DNA of 64,000 nucleotides from Flavobacterium psychroterrae. GTDB lineage: Bacteria; Bacteroidota; Bacteroidia; Flavobacteriales; Flavobacteriaceae. This document shows positions 9,069 through 15,209 of this stretch, piece after piece. The notes below the pieces were generated by a model that was not told where the DNA came from, made no database searches, and saw only the letters and a program-made list of their open reading frames with translations. Positions within the stretch are counted from its first letter, which is position 1. The number at the start of each line of letters is the position of its first letter. The stretch lies in contig NZ_JAGYVZ010000002.1 of assembly GCF_018380615.1 (NCBI RefSeq), positions 186,001 to 250,000 of the forward strand, read 5' to 3'. The position numbers and the translations under genes are program-made.

Positions 9069-9965
9069 TTACTTAGTAATTTCTCTAAAAACAGCTTCAA
9101 GATTTTTATTTTTCTGATTGAGTTGTAACGTTTTTAAACCGTTTGCATTGGCGAAATCAAAAATAGACGGACGCATATCTTTTTCGGCAACAAAAGTTAG
9201 TTCCCAAGTCATATCATGAATATTTCTATAAGAAGTAATATTTTCGAGTTTGGCTAAAAGTTGTTCTTCGATTTGATAATCAAATTCTACTTCAATTACT
9301 TGTTCTTTATTTTCGGATACCAGATGATCTAATTTTTTATCGGCAACGATTTCACCTTTGTCAATAATTATGACACGATCACAAATGGCTTCAACTTCCT
9401 GCATAATGTGAGTGGATAAAAAAACTGTTTTATCTTTTCCAACATTTTTGATAACGTTACGAATTTCCATTAACTGATTAGGGTCCAGTCCGGTAGTTGG
9501 CTCATCCAAAATTAAAACATCAGGATTGTGCAGTAAAGCATTGGCAAGTCCTACACGCTGGCGGTATCCTTTTGATAGCTGTCCAATTTTTTTATGACTT
9601 TCAGCTGTCAGTCCTGTCAGTTGAATAACCTCTTCAATTCTTGATTTTTCAACCTTATAAACATCGGCATTAAAAGCCAAATACTCACGAACATACAAAT
9701 CCAAATACAACGGATTATGCTCCGGCAAGTAACCAATAGAAAGTTGAACAGATTTTGCATTTGTCATGACATCATGACCATTTACAAGGGCTGAGCCATC
9801 ATCTGCCAATAAATATGTGGTCAAAATTTTCATCAATGTGGATTTTCCTGCTCCGTTAGGTCCTAGAAATCCTACGATTTCTCCTTTTTGAATAGAGAAC
9901 GAAATTGAGTTAAGCGCTTTTTGCGTTCCGTAACTTTTTGATATGTTGTTTACTTCTATCGACAT
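9069..9965 (-). CDS. gldA: Gliding motility ABC transporter ATP-binding protein GldA
   Basis: ATPase of the Gld ABC transporter (GldA with GldF and GldG), required for gliding in F. johnsoniae; it acts on the cytoplasmic side of the inner membrane. The 298 residues show Walker A GPNGAGKST (35-43), the signature LSKGYRQRVGLA, Walker B VLILDEPTTGLD and the H-loop STHIMQEVEAICD. The C-terminal ~80 residues are an extension ending NQKNKNLEAVFREITK, which I recognise as typical of GldA rather than a generic ABC ATPase. The permease genes are not in this window, as in other flavobacteria where gldA and gldFG are unlinked. A TACTTTTG -7 element lies 17 bases upstream of the ATG. Confidence 0.9.
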   Translation of the reverse strand: MSIEVNNISKSYGTQKALNSISFSIQKGEIVGFLGPNGAGKSTLMKILTTYLLADDGSALVNGHDVMTNAKSVQLSIGYLPEHNPLYLDLYVREYLAFNADVYKVEKSRIEEVIQLTGLTAESHKKIGQLSKGYRQRVGLANALLHNPDVLILDEPTTGLDPNQLMEIRNVIKNVGKDKTVFLSTHIMQEVEAICDRVIIIDKGEIVADKKLDHLVSENKEQVIEVEFDYQIEEQLLAKLENITSYRNIHDMTWELTFVAEKDMRPSIFDFANANGLKTLQLNQKNKNLEAVFREITK

Positions 9966-9981
9966 GAATATTTATTTGCTA

Positions 9982-9989
9982 CAAAAGTA
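9982..9989 (-). promoter_or_regulatory. gldA -7 promoter element
   Basis: TACTTTTG on the minus strand, matching flavobacterial TAnnTTTG, 16 bases before the gldA ATG. No good -33 TTG is visible. Confidence 0.55.
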
Positions 9990-10110
9990 AACAGAAATAG
10001 TGTTCATTTCTAAATTTTTGTCTTTTAAAGAAATCATAAAAAAATCACAAAGCCCAACTGCAACGGCACCGTTATTGTTAAAGCAGTAGTAATTAAAAAA
10101 ATAATTTATA

Positions 10111-10692
10111 ATGAAAAAAATTTTACTTATTCTGGCTTTAGCTATGTTTAGCTTTGCAAATGCACAAAAAGGAACAATCTTAGTTGGTGGAAACATTGGA
10201 TTTACTTCTGAAAAATCAGAATTTCAATTTGGTGAAGCAACAACAAATACCTTTAGCTTTTCTCCTAAAGTTGGTTACCAATTTAATGACAACTGGACTG
10301 TTGGGGGTGAATTCACAGTAGCTTCATCTAATGATGACAACGCAACTAGAGAAATTAAAGACAATAATTTCAAAATTGGAGCATTTGTACGTTATGCAGT
10401 GCCTTTGAGCCAAACTTTCTCTATTTTTGCTGATATGGGTGCAGGTTTTCAAAATGCAAAATCTAAAGTATACGGTCCTGGAAATGCTTACTCAAAATCT
10501 AAAGCAGATGGTATGTATGTAGGTGTTACTCCAGCTCTTTTTATCAACATGAAAAAAGGTTTTGGTTTAAACTTTAGTATTGGTGGTTTAGGATATGAAA
10601 CACTTAGTTATGATAATAACGGTGCTGATTACAGTAAATTCTACTTCAACTTTGGACAAACATTTAACATTGGAGTTTCTAAAAACTTCTAA
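10111..10692 (+). CDS. Outer-membrane beta-barrel (porin-like) protein
   Basis: A 193-residue protein with a clear signal peptide (MKKILLILALAMFSFANA, cleavage before QKG). The mature part alternates hydrophobic and polar residues in amphipathic strands (FSFSPKVGYQF, WTVGGEFTVAS, FKIGAFVRYAVP, FSIFADMGAGF) and ends in aromatic FNIGVSKNF, the expected C-terminal barrel strand. It fits the eight-stranded OMP_b-brl family. Ligand or physiological role is unknown. It is transcribed alone, divergent from gldA and closed by a strong terminator, so probably abundantly expressed. Confidence 0.8.
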   Translation: MKKILLILALAMFSFANAQKGTILVGGNIGFTSEKSEFQFGEATTNTFSFSPKVGYQFNDNWTVGGEFTVASSNDDNATREIKDNNFKIGAFVRYAVPLSQTFSIFADMGAGFQNAKSKVYGPGNAYSKSKADGMYVGVTPALFINMKKGFGLNFSIGGLGYETLSYDNNGADYSKFYFNFGQTFNIGVSKNF

Positions 10693-10714
10693 TCTTAGTT
10701 ATATTCAATTTCAT

Positions 10715-10741
10715 AAAGCACTCCAATTGGAGTGCTTTTTT
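10715..10741. terminator. Bidirectional intrinsic terminator
   Basis: AGCACTCC-AATT-GGAGTGCT is a perfect palindromic stem followed by a T-run, 25-50 bases after the barrel gene and before the convergent lipoprotein-like gene. Confidence 0.9.
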
Positions 10742-10788
10742 GTTTTTAATATTGAACCGTTCTAATGACTATGAGATCTGATGCTTGC

Positions 10789-11424
10789 TTAATTGACAAT
10801 CACCTCAAAAATTTCTGTATAAGTAACAGAAGTTTTTTCTTTATCAGTAAATTCATAAGTAAGAACTGCTTCTATCGTATTAATTCCTTTTTTGACTAAT
10901 ACTTCTTTTACATCAATACCTATTTGAGACGTATTTTTTAATGTTCGTTTAGCTTTTTTATTATTTTCATTTTCAATCTTAAAAATACGTTTAGCATTAG
11001 GTACATTTGCTATTAAATAATGATATTTTAAGGTGTCTCCAACTTTCAAATATTGATTGACTTCTTGTTTAAGCCGTCTTTTTTTTGATATATTATTTTG
11101 ATACGTTTCTATTAATGGATAACCTTTAAAGTTTACCACATTTTCATTTTCATCAAATAGAATAGTATAAGCTTGCACTCCTAAATCATCGTATGATGTA
11201 TAACGCATAATTTTTCCTGATGGAAAATTATCGATCTTTTCTTCAAGAAGTTTATTTTCTTGGTGATTAGAAAGTAATAATTTATCATCAAAAACAGAAT
11301 CTCCATTTTTAGGAACATATTCAGATGCATCTTTTTTTTGTTTTATATCAGAAGAATAAAAAAACAAGCCAATCAATCCAACTATCAAAGCGAATGCTAT
11401 TGTTATAATATATTTATTTTTCAT
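10789..11424 (-). CDS. Membrane-anchored hypothetical protein, paralogue of the next gene upstream
   Basis: 211 residues. An N-terminal membrane anchor (YIITIAFALIVGLIGLFFYSS) is followed by a periplasmic domain. Residues ~70-211 match the neighbouring 11480-12289 product in order: SGKIMRYTSYDD, GYPLIETYQ, YLKVGDTLKYHYLIANVPNAKR, VKEVLVKKGINTIEAVLTYEF. It lacks the lipobox cysteine and the middle repeat region of that neighbour. I do not recognise the family. Because both paralogues lie downstream of a polymorphic-toxin-like gene, an immunity-type role is possible but unproven. Confidence 0.65.
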   Translation of the reverse strand: MKNKYIITIAFALIVGLIGLFFYSSDIKQKKDASEYVPKNGDSVFDDKLLLSNHQENKLLEEKIDNFPSGKIMRYTSYDDLGVQAYTILFDENENVVNFKGYPLIETYQNNISKKRRLKQEVNQYLKVGDTLKYHYLIANVPNAKRIFKIENENNKKAKRTLKNTSQIGIDVKEVLVKKGINTIEAVLTYEFTDKEKTSVTYTEIFEVIVN

Positions 11425-11479
11425 TAATTTTTTTTGTTAAGATTTGTAAATGCTATTCAATACTGATTATGAGATCGGG

Positions 11480-12289
11480 TTAATGAACCTCAACCTCAAA
11501 AGAAATCGTATCATTAATAACCGACTTTCCTTTATCATTAAATTCATATTTAACGATAGTTCTTATTTTATTGATTCCCTTTTTGATTAGTATTTCTTTT
11601 ATTTCAAGACCAGTTTGAGATATTTTTTTGATTGTTCGGTGCACTTTTGTATTGTCAACGCCTTGATTTTCTATTTTAAGAGTACGTTTGGCATTTGGGA
11701 TATTTGCTATTAAATAATGCTGTTTTAAAGTATCACCAACTTTAAGATATTGTTTAATTTTTGTCTTAAATTCTTCTTTGTTTGCGATTTTGTATTGATA
11801 AATTTCTAATATTGGGTAGCCTTCATAACTTTTCACATTGCTTTGTTCATCAAACCGAATGATAAAACCCGACATATCAAAATCATCATAAAATACATAT
11901 CGTTCTATTTTTCCACTTTCATAATTGAAAATTGTTTCCGTAGATTTATTATTATTTTTATAATCGATACTTTCGATATTACCATTATTAAAAAAAAACG
12001 TTATTGGTCCTACAGACTTTCCATTTTTATATAATCCCGTTTTGATTTTTATTCCATTATAATTGCAAAGTTTATATTTTCCATCGACAATTGTATCGCC
12101 ATTTTTTATGATATATTCCGTAAACAGTATTTCTTTGTCTTTTGGGAAATATGTTTTAAGTACGCCTTTTTTATCTTGTTTTTCGCAAGAATAAAACACA
12201 ATTCCAAAGACTAAAAATAAAATAGGGTATTTATATATACTGGTTTTGAATGTTTTAGTCAATTTTTTCAATTTTAACAATTTTTCCAT
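11480..12289 (-). CDS. Putative lipoprotein with MORN-like strands, paralogue of the downstream gene
   Basis: 269 residues with a long N-region, hydrophobic stretch and lipobox (FGIVFYSC, C35). Residues ~55-125 hold repeated short strands (GLYKNGKSVGPITFFFNNGN, FNYESGKIERYVFYDD) like MORN/antitoxin-type repeats. The C-terminal half (LKVGDTLKQHYLIANIPNAKR to the end) is the domain shared with 10789-11424. The start at 12289 overlaps the end of the upstream frameshifted gene by 35 bases, which suggests translational coupling; no later Met precedes the membrane segment. Unknown function; candidate immunity protein by context only. Confidence 0.6.
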   Translation of the reverse strand: MEKLLKLKKLTKTFKTSIYKYPILFLVFGIVFYSCEKQDKKGVLKTYFPKDKEILFTEYIIKNGDTIVDGKYKLCNYNGIKIKTGLYKNGKSVGPITFFFNNGNIESIDYKNNNKSTETIFNYESGKIERYVFYDDFDMSGFIIRFDEQSNVKSYEGYPILEIYQYKIANKEEFKTKIKQYLKVGDTLKQHYLIANIPNAKRTLKIENQGVDNTKVHRTIKKISQTGLEIKEILIKKGINKIRTIVKYEFNDKGKSVINDTISFEVEVH

Positions 12290-12996
12290 TTACTGATTTT
12301 TCTATCTTTTGAAGTGTGTTATTTTTACCGCCATAATGAAGAATGTCGGTAGTGTCACTTTTTAATCGTTTCGGTTCTTCTTTTTGCCCTTTCAAGACTT
12401 CTTTAAACGACTTTACACTATTCGCACCATTATCAAAAGTATTCATCACATCATCGTTTTTACTGTCTATTGTTCGTTTTCCTCCGTTTGTTCCTTTTCC
12501 TTTTGGGGTAGTAGTACTGCCGTTCTTTTCAAAAGCCAGCACAGTAATAAGATATTCAAATAAACCTCCAAAATCAATCCATGTCACATTTCTTCCGCCC
12601 TTGGGCAATAAGCCTGGATTTTGAAATGCCCCTCCGTCAGAAATTGCATATCCTCCACTAAAAAAAGATGATTTCTTTTTCTGGAAGTTATGGATGACTT
12701 CTCCGTTATAATATATTTTTTTCGTGTCTCTGTCGAGTAATATTCTGTTATTGTTACTAAAGGTTTTGCCCCATGTGTGTCCTAAATTAGAATAATGGTC
12801 AATTTGAGCTTTTCCGTCAAGCCAAATTATTTCCCCCGTTTTTTTTATTTCTATACCAATCAAATGGAGTTCGTCCGTAAAAATCAACTAAACGTAATAA
12901 ATCGCTGTTATAAGATGAATATGAAGAATATTGTCCGAGATCTTCATCTATCTTAAAATCGTCAAAAGTGTGAAAGTTATCAAAGTTTTTAAACAT
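12255..12996 (-). pseudogene. Polymorphic-toxin-like C-terminal protein split by a one-base frameshift
   Basis: Two minus-strand frames join into one protein. The first starts at ATG 12996 (MFKNFDNFHTFDDFKIDEDL) and runs to DFYGRTPFDWYRNKK. The second continues as TGEIIWLDGKAQIDHYSNLG, KTFSNNNRILLDRDTKKIYY, and ends VNGKIVKIEKID. They meet at an A8 tract (T8 at 12839-12846 on the plus strand). Removing one A gives an uninterrupted 246-residue reading frame. In the first frame translation stops after seven more codons; the second frame alone has no ATG. DWY-x-NKKTG-x-x-x-W-x-DG followed by Y-x-NLG-x-TW resembles the linker that precedes toxin domains in Bacteroidetes Rhs/polymorphic toxins. 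No Rhs core is present, so this is an orphan tip or a decayed gene. Slippage at A8 could restore it. Confidence 0.6.
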
Positions 12997-13061
12997 GGCT
13001 AATAATTTTTTGTAAGCTATTACTTATTTTAAGTAATGATACATGGAAAACGATTCACCTG

Positions 13062-13115
13062 CAATACCCTGTTTTAGTGATTAACATAATTTTAAATAAA
13101 ATAAAAAGAGACTCG
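13062..13115. repeat. Direct repeat copy 1 (degenerate XRE 3' flank)
   Basis: The 30 bases from 13062 (CAATACCCTGTTTTAG then TGATTAACATAATT) match 28 of 30 bases from 13276. Both are followed by AAAAAGAGACTCG. In this copy the terminator arm after GAGACTCG has decayed. Confidence 0.75.
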
Positions 13116-13145
13116 TGATTTTCTTTTTTTTAAGCTTTAAAAAGG

Positions 13146-13220
13146 TTATTCTAGTTTTATTAAATTTTTTAAATGTTCAATTTCGCCTTTACCAGCGGGC
13201 GATAAAATTTTGTAAAGCAT
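13146..13220 (-). pseudogene. Remnant of a duplicated XRE regulator, 3' end only
   Basis: On the minus strand this encodes LYKILSPAGKGEIEHLKN + LIKLE then stop. It aligns without gaps to the last 23 residues of the intact XRE gene (LYERLLQADKDKIEYLEN + FLKDK then stop), with ten identities including L, Y, A, K, IE, L and N positions. An in-frame TAA lies just upstream, so only the 3' end survives. Its downstream flank is also duplicated (13062-13115 versus 13276-13329). Confidence 0.65.
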
Positions 13221-13275
13221 TTAATTATTAAGTTCATGATTCTTTTAAGCATATACGCAATAAAGTGGTATTATA

Positions 13276-13329
13276 CAATACCGTGTTTTAGGGATTAACA
13301 TAATTGCTGTAAAACAAAAAAGAGACTCG
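13276..13329. repeat. Direct repeat copy 2 (intact XRE 3' flank)
   Basis: CAATACCGTGTTTTAG then GGATTAACATAATT, followed by AAAAAGAGACTCG, which here leads into an intact terminator hairpin. Partner of 13062-13115. Immediately before it, GGTATT-ATAC-AATACC (13267-13282) forms a small inverted repeat. Confidence 0.75.
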
Positions 13330-13343
13330 AAAGTCTCTTTTTT
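13316..13343 (-). terminator. Intrinsic terminator of the XRE gene
   Basis: AAAAAAGAGACT-CGAA-AGTCTCTTTTTT: a 12-pair perfect stem with a tetraloop and T-run, 26 bases beyond the stop codon. Confidence 0.9.
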
Positions 13344-13368
13344 AAAATTAATATATATCTTATATCGT

Positions 13369-13785
13369 TTATTTATCTTTTAGAAAATTTTCTAAATATT
13401 CGATTTTATCTTTGTCAGCTTGTAACAAACGTTCGTATAATTTTTTGTTTTCTTCGTAGGCATCGATTAATTTATCCAACGGATTGAAGTTGCAAATATT
13501 TTGAGCGCCTATTGGTCCCTGATTAATACTATGATCGTTAAAACTATTGAAATAGTTAATAACACCTTCGTCACTATAATTTTTAATAGCATCAACACTA
13601 ACACCTAAAACTTCGGCAATAGCATTTAATTTTTCGTCATCAACATTTTCGCTTCCTTCAATGTTAGAAACAGATTGTTGGCTTACACCAATTGCGACTG
13701 CAAGGGATTCTTGTTTCATTCCACGAAGTTCTCTGATTCGGCTAATATTTCTGCCAATGTGTTTTGGTTTTGTTGCTGTGCTCAT
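13369..13785 (-). CDS. XRE-family HTH transcriptional regulator
   Basis: 138 residues. Residues ~9-65 form a Cro/C1 HTH (IGRNISRIRELRGMKQESLA, VAIGVSQQSVSNIEGSENVD). The middle part (YFNSFNDHSINQGPIGAQNI) is a linker, and the C-terminal ~35 residues are a charged predicted coiled coil (LDKLIDAYEENKKLYERLLQ) suited to dimerisation. This architecture is common in stand-alone Bacteroidetes regulators with unknown targets. The -7 element TATCTTTG ends four bases before the ATG, implying an almost leaderless mRNA. A decayed 3' copy of the gene lies just downstream. Confidence 0.85.
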   Translation of the reverse strand: MSTATKPKHIGRNISRIRELRGMKQESLAVAIGVSQQSVSNIEGSENVDDEKLNAIAEVLGVSVDAIKNYSDEGVINYFNSFNDHSINQGPIGAQNICNFNPLDKLIDAYEENKKLYERLLQADKDKIEYLENFLKDK

Positions 13786-13789
13786 AATT

Positions 13790-13797
13790 CAAAGATA
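13790..13797 (-). promoter_or_regulatory. XRE gene -7 element next to the ATG
   Basis: TATCTTTG on the minus strand, four bases from the start codon. Transcription would begin at or near the ATG. Confidence 0.5.
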
Positions 13798-13893
13798 TTT
13801 AAAAATTCTGTAAAACTTTTCTGTTTTGGTAAAATACAATATGTATTTGTGGCATACAATTCTTGATAGTTCGTTACCTCAAAATCTATTGAT

Positions 13894-13901
13894 TAGTTTT
13901 G
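13894..13901 (+). promoter_or_regulatory. Possible -7 element for the 13960 gene
   Basis: TAGTTTTG matches TAnnTTTG, about 60 bases upstream of the ATG; no well-spaced -33 TTG. Confidence 0.35.
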
Positions 13902-13959
13902 GATCGTTAAACAAAAGTACGATTTTACTTATATATTAAATCAAAAAAAAGATACAATT

Positions 13960-14268
13960 ATGGAAATCAATGAAATCAAAAAATTACAGCATCTTAGAAA
14001 AATACTTTCTTCGTATTTCAATACTTTACAAACTGTTAGTGATAAAGCGGAAGTTGATGAAACTCAAATAAAAAAGGTCGATTATTATGAGCTTGGTTGT
14101 TTAATTACCAATATGCTAAAAATGTGTGTTTTGGCGTTGGAGCAAGATGCAAACAAAAGTCAGTTAATAAATGTGTCTCTTATTTTAGAAATGATAATCG
14201 AAATGTTTCCTCTGGATGAATTTGAACTTTTAGGCGAACTCAATCAAATGTTGATAACAGATTCTTAA
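13960..14268 (+). CDS. Small acidic helical hypothetical protein
   Basis: 102 residues, predicted all-helical, acidic, no signal peptide or membrane segment (LQHLRKILSSYFNTLQTVSD, LGCLITNMLKMCVLALEQDA). I do not recognise the family. It is divergent from the XRE regulator across a 174-base gap and could be its target. Reading frame and AT use match neighbouring genes. Confidence 0.55.
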   Translation: MEINEIKKLQHLRKILSSYFNTLQTVSDKAEVDETQIKKVDYYELGCLITNMLKMCVLALEQDANKSQLINVSLILEMIIEMFPLDEFELLGELNQMLITDS

Positions 14269-14321
14269 AATCGTGTTGTGTCGACATGATTTAATAAGTA
14301 TATGCATTAAAATTAGTCAAT

Positions 14322-14507
14322 ATGAAAACTAAAGAAATTAAAACAGAGGATATTTGGAATGATAAAAAAATGGAAAATGCTAAAAAAGCAATATTATCTC
14401 ATTCTGCGACTCAATCTAAAGAAAGATTGTTAGCTAATCAATTACTTTCTATTCAATATAAGTTAGCAGATTGCTCAAAAAAATATCATCCATTACTTAA
14501 AAAATAA
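14322..14507 (+). CDS. Small basic hypothetical protein
   Basis: 61 residues, Lys-rich, predicted helical (KKMENAKKAILSHSATQ, then LLANQLLSIQYKLADCSKKY). It starts 53 bases after the preceding small gene, so the two may be co-transcribed. No recognised domain. ATG start with an A-rich leader. Being short, it could be non-coding, but the composition is that of a soluble protein. Confidence 0.45.
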   Translation: MKTKEIKTEDIWNDKKMENAKKAILSHSATQSKERLLANQLLSIQYKLADCSKKYHPLLKK

Positions 14508-14565
14508 AATTATGAGTATTTCAACATTTAGTAAAACACGAAATAAAAATATGAAACAAAATAAT

Positions 14566-14573
14566 TACCTTTG
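14566..14573 (+). promoter_or_regulatory. Toxin-antitoxin operon -7 element
   Basis: TACCTTTG, 22 bases upstream of the antitoxin ATG. Confidence 0.5.
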
Positions 14574-14595
14574 AAAGACAAAAATATAATATGCT

Positions 14596-14814
14596 ATGAA
14601 CTTACAATTGACAAAAATGGAACTTATAGAAATGCTTCTAAGTACTAAAAAAGTGACAGTCTTGAAAAAAGTTAAAGCTATTTTAGAAGAAGAGCAAGAC
14701 AGACTTACAGAGGCCGATTATAAAATTATAGATTCGAGAAGAGAAAAGCATTTAACCGGTGAAAGTAAATCTTTTACTTGGGAAGAAGCCAAAAAAATCA
14801 TACAGAAGCTATAG
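14596..14814 (+). CDS. Antitoxin of a RelE/ParE-type module
   Basis: 72 residues. The C-terminal part (ADYKIIDSRREKHLTGESKS, then FTWEEAKKII) carries the xGxSxxxTWEEA segment typical of Bacteroidetes addiction-module antitoxins paired with RelE/ParE toxins. The N-terminal helix (LTKMELIEMLLSTKKVTVLK) is the likely dimerisation or DNA-binding part. The stop codon TAG abuts the toxin ATG with no spacing, ensuring coupled synthesis. A TACCTTTG promoter element precedes it. Confidence 0.8.
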   Translation: MNLQLTKMELIEMLLSTKKVTVLKKVKAILEEEQDRLTEADYKIIDSRREKHLTGESKSFTWEEAKKIIQKL

Positions 14815-15111
14815 ATGAGGTATGAATTTGAAATTAAAGAAGAAGCAGTTTTTGACATTAGGCAAGCTTATCTTTATTATGAAGAACAAAGAATAGGTTT
14901 AGGAAATCGCTTTTTAGATACTTTGGAGACTTATTTTGAAAGAATTCAAAAATATCCGGAACATTACCAAATAAAAAGGAAACCTTATAGAGAAGCTTTT
15001 GTAAAGGATTTTCCATATCTTATTATTTATGAATTCGAGCTAAATAAAATAATTATTTATGCAATTTTCAATACATGGAGAAATCCAAATAAAAAACCGA
15101 TAAAAAAATAA
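14815..15111 (+). CDS. RelE/ParE-superfamily toxin
   Basis: 98 residues in the compact RelE/ParE fold: MRYEFEIKEEAVFDIRQAYL, YYEEQRIGLGNRFLDTLETY, IQKYPEHYQ, KPYREAFVKDFPYLIIYEF and the final strand IIIYAIFNTWRNP. This YYEEQ-x-x-GLG-x-RF pattern is the plasmid-stabilisation (ParE-like) subgroup. Whether it cleaves mRNA or targets gyrase cannot be decided from sequence. It directly follows its antitoxin and appears intact. Confidence 0.85.
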   Translation: MRYEFEIKEEAVFDIRQAYLYYEEQRIGLGNRFLDTLETYFERIQKYPEHYQIKRKPYREAFVKDFPYLIIYEFELNKIIIYAIFNTWRNPNKKPIKK

Positions 15112-15123
15112 AATGCCAACAAA

Positions 15124-15169
15124 GGTGAAGTCGAAACTAATTCATAACTACAAGAACTTCGACTCCACC
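15124..15169. terminator. Possible terminator hairpin between convergent genes
   Basis: GGTGAAGTCGA and TCGACTCCACC pair except for one position (a G-T pair on the minus strand). No strong T-run, so termination is uncertain. Confidence 0.35.
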
Positions 15170-15209
15170 AGTTGACACTAAAAAACAAAAATATATCTAA
15201 AAAAAAGTA

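Noticed and set aside
12343..12624. Plus-strand 93-codon open frame
   Set aside because: Antisense shadow of the toxin-like gene, whose minus-strand frame has recognisable motifs.
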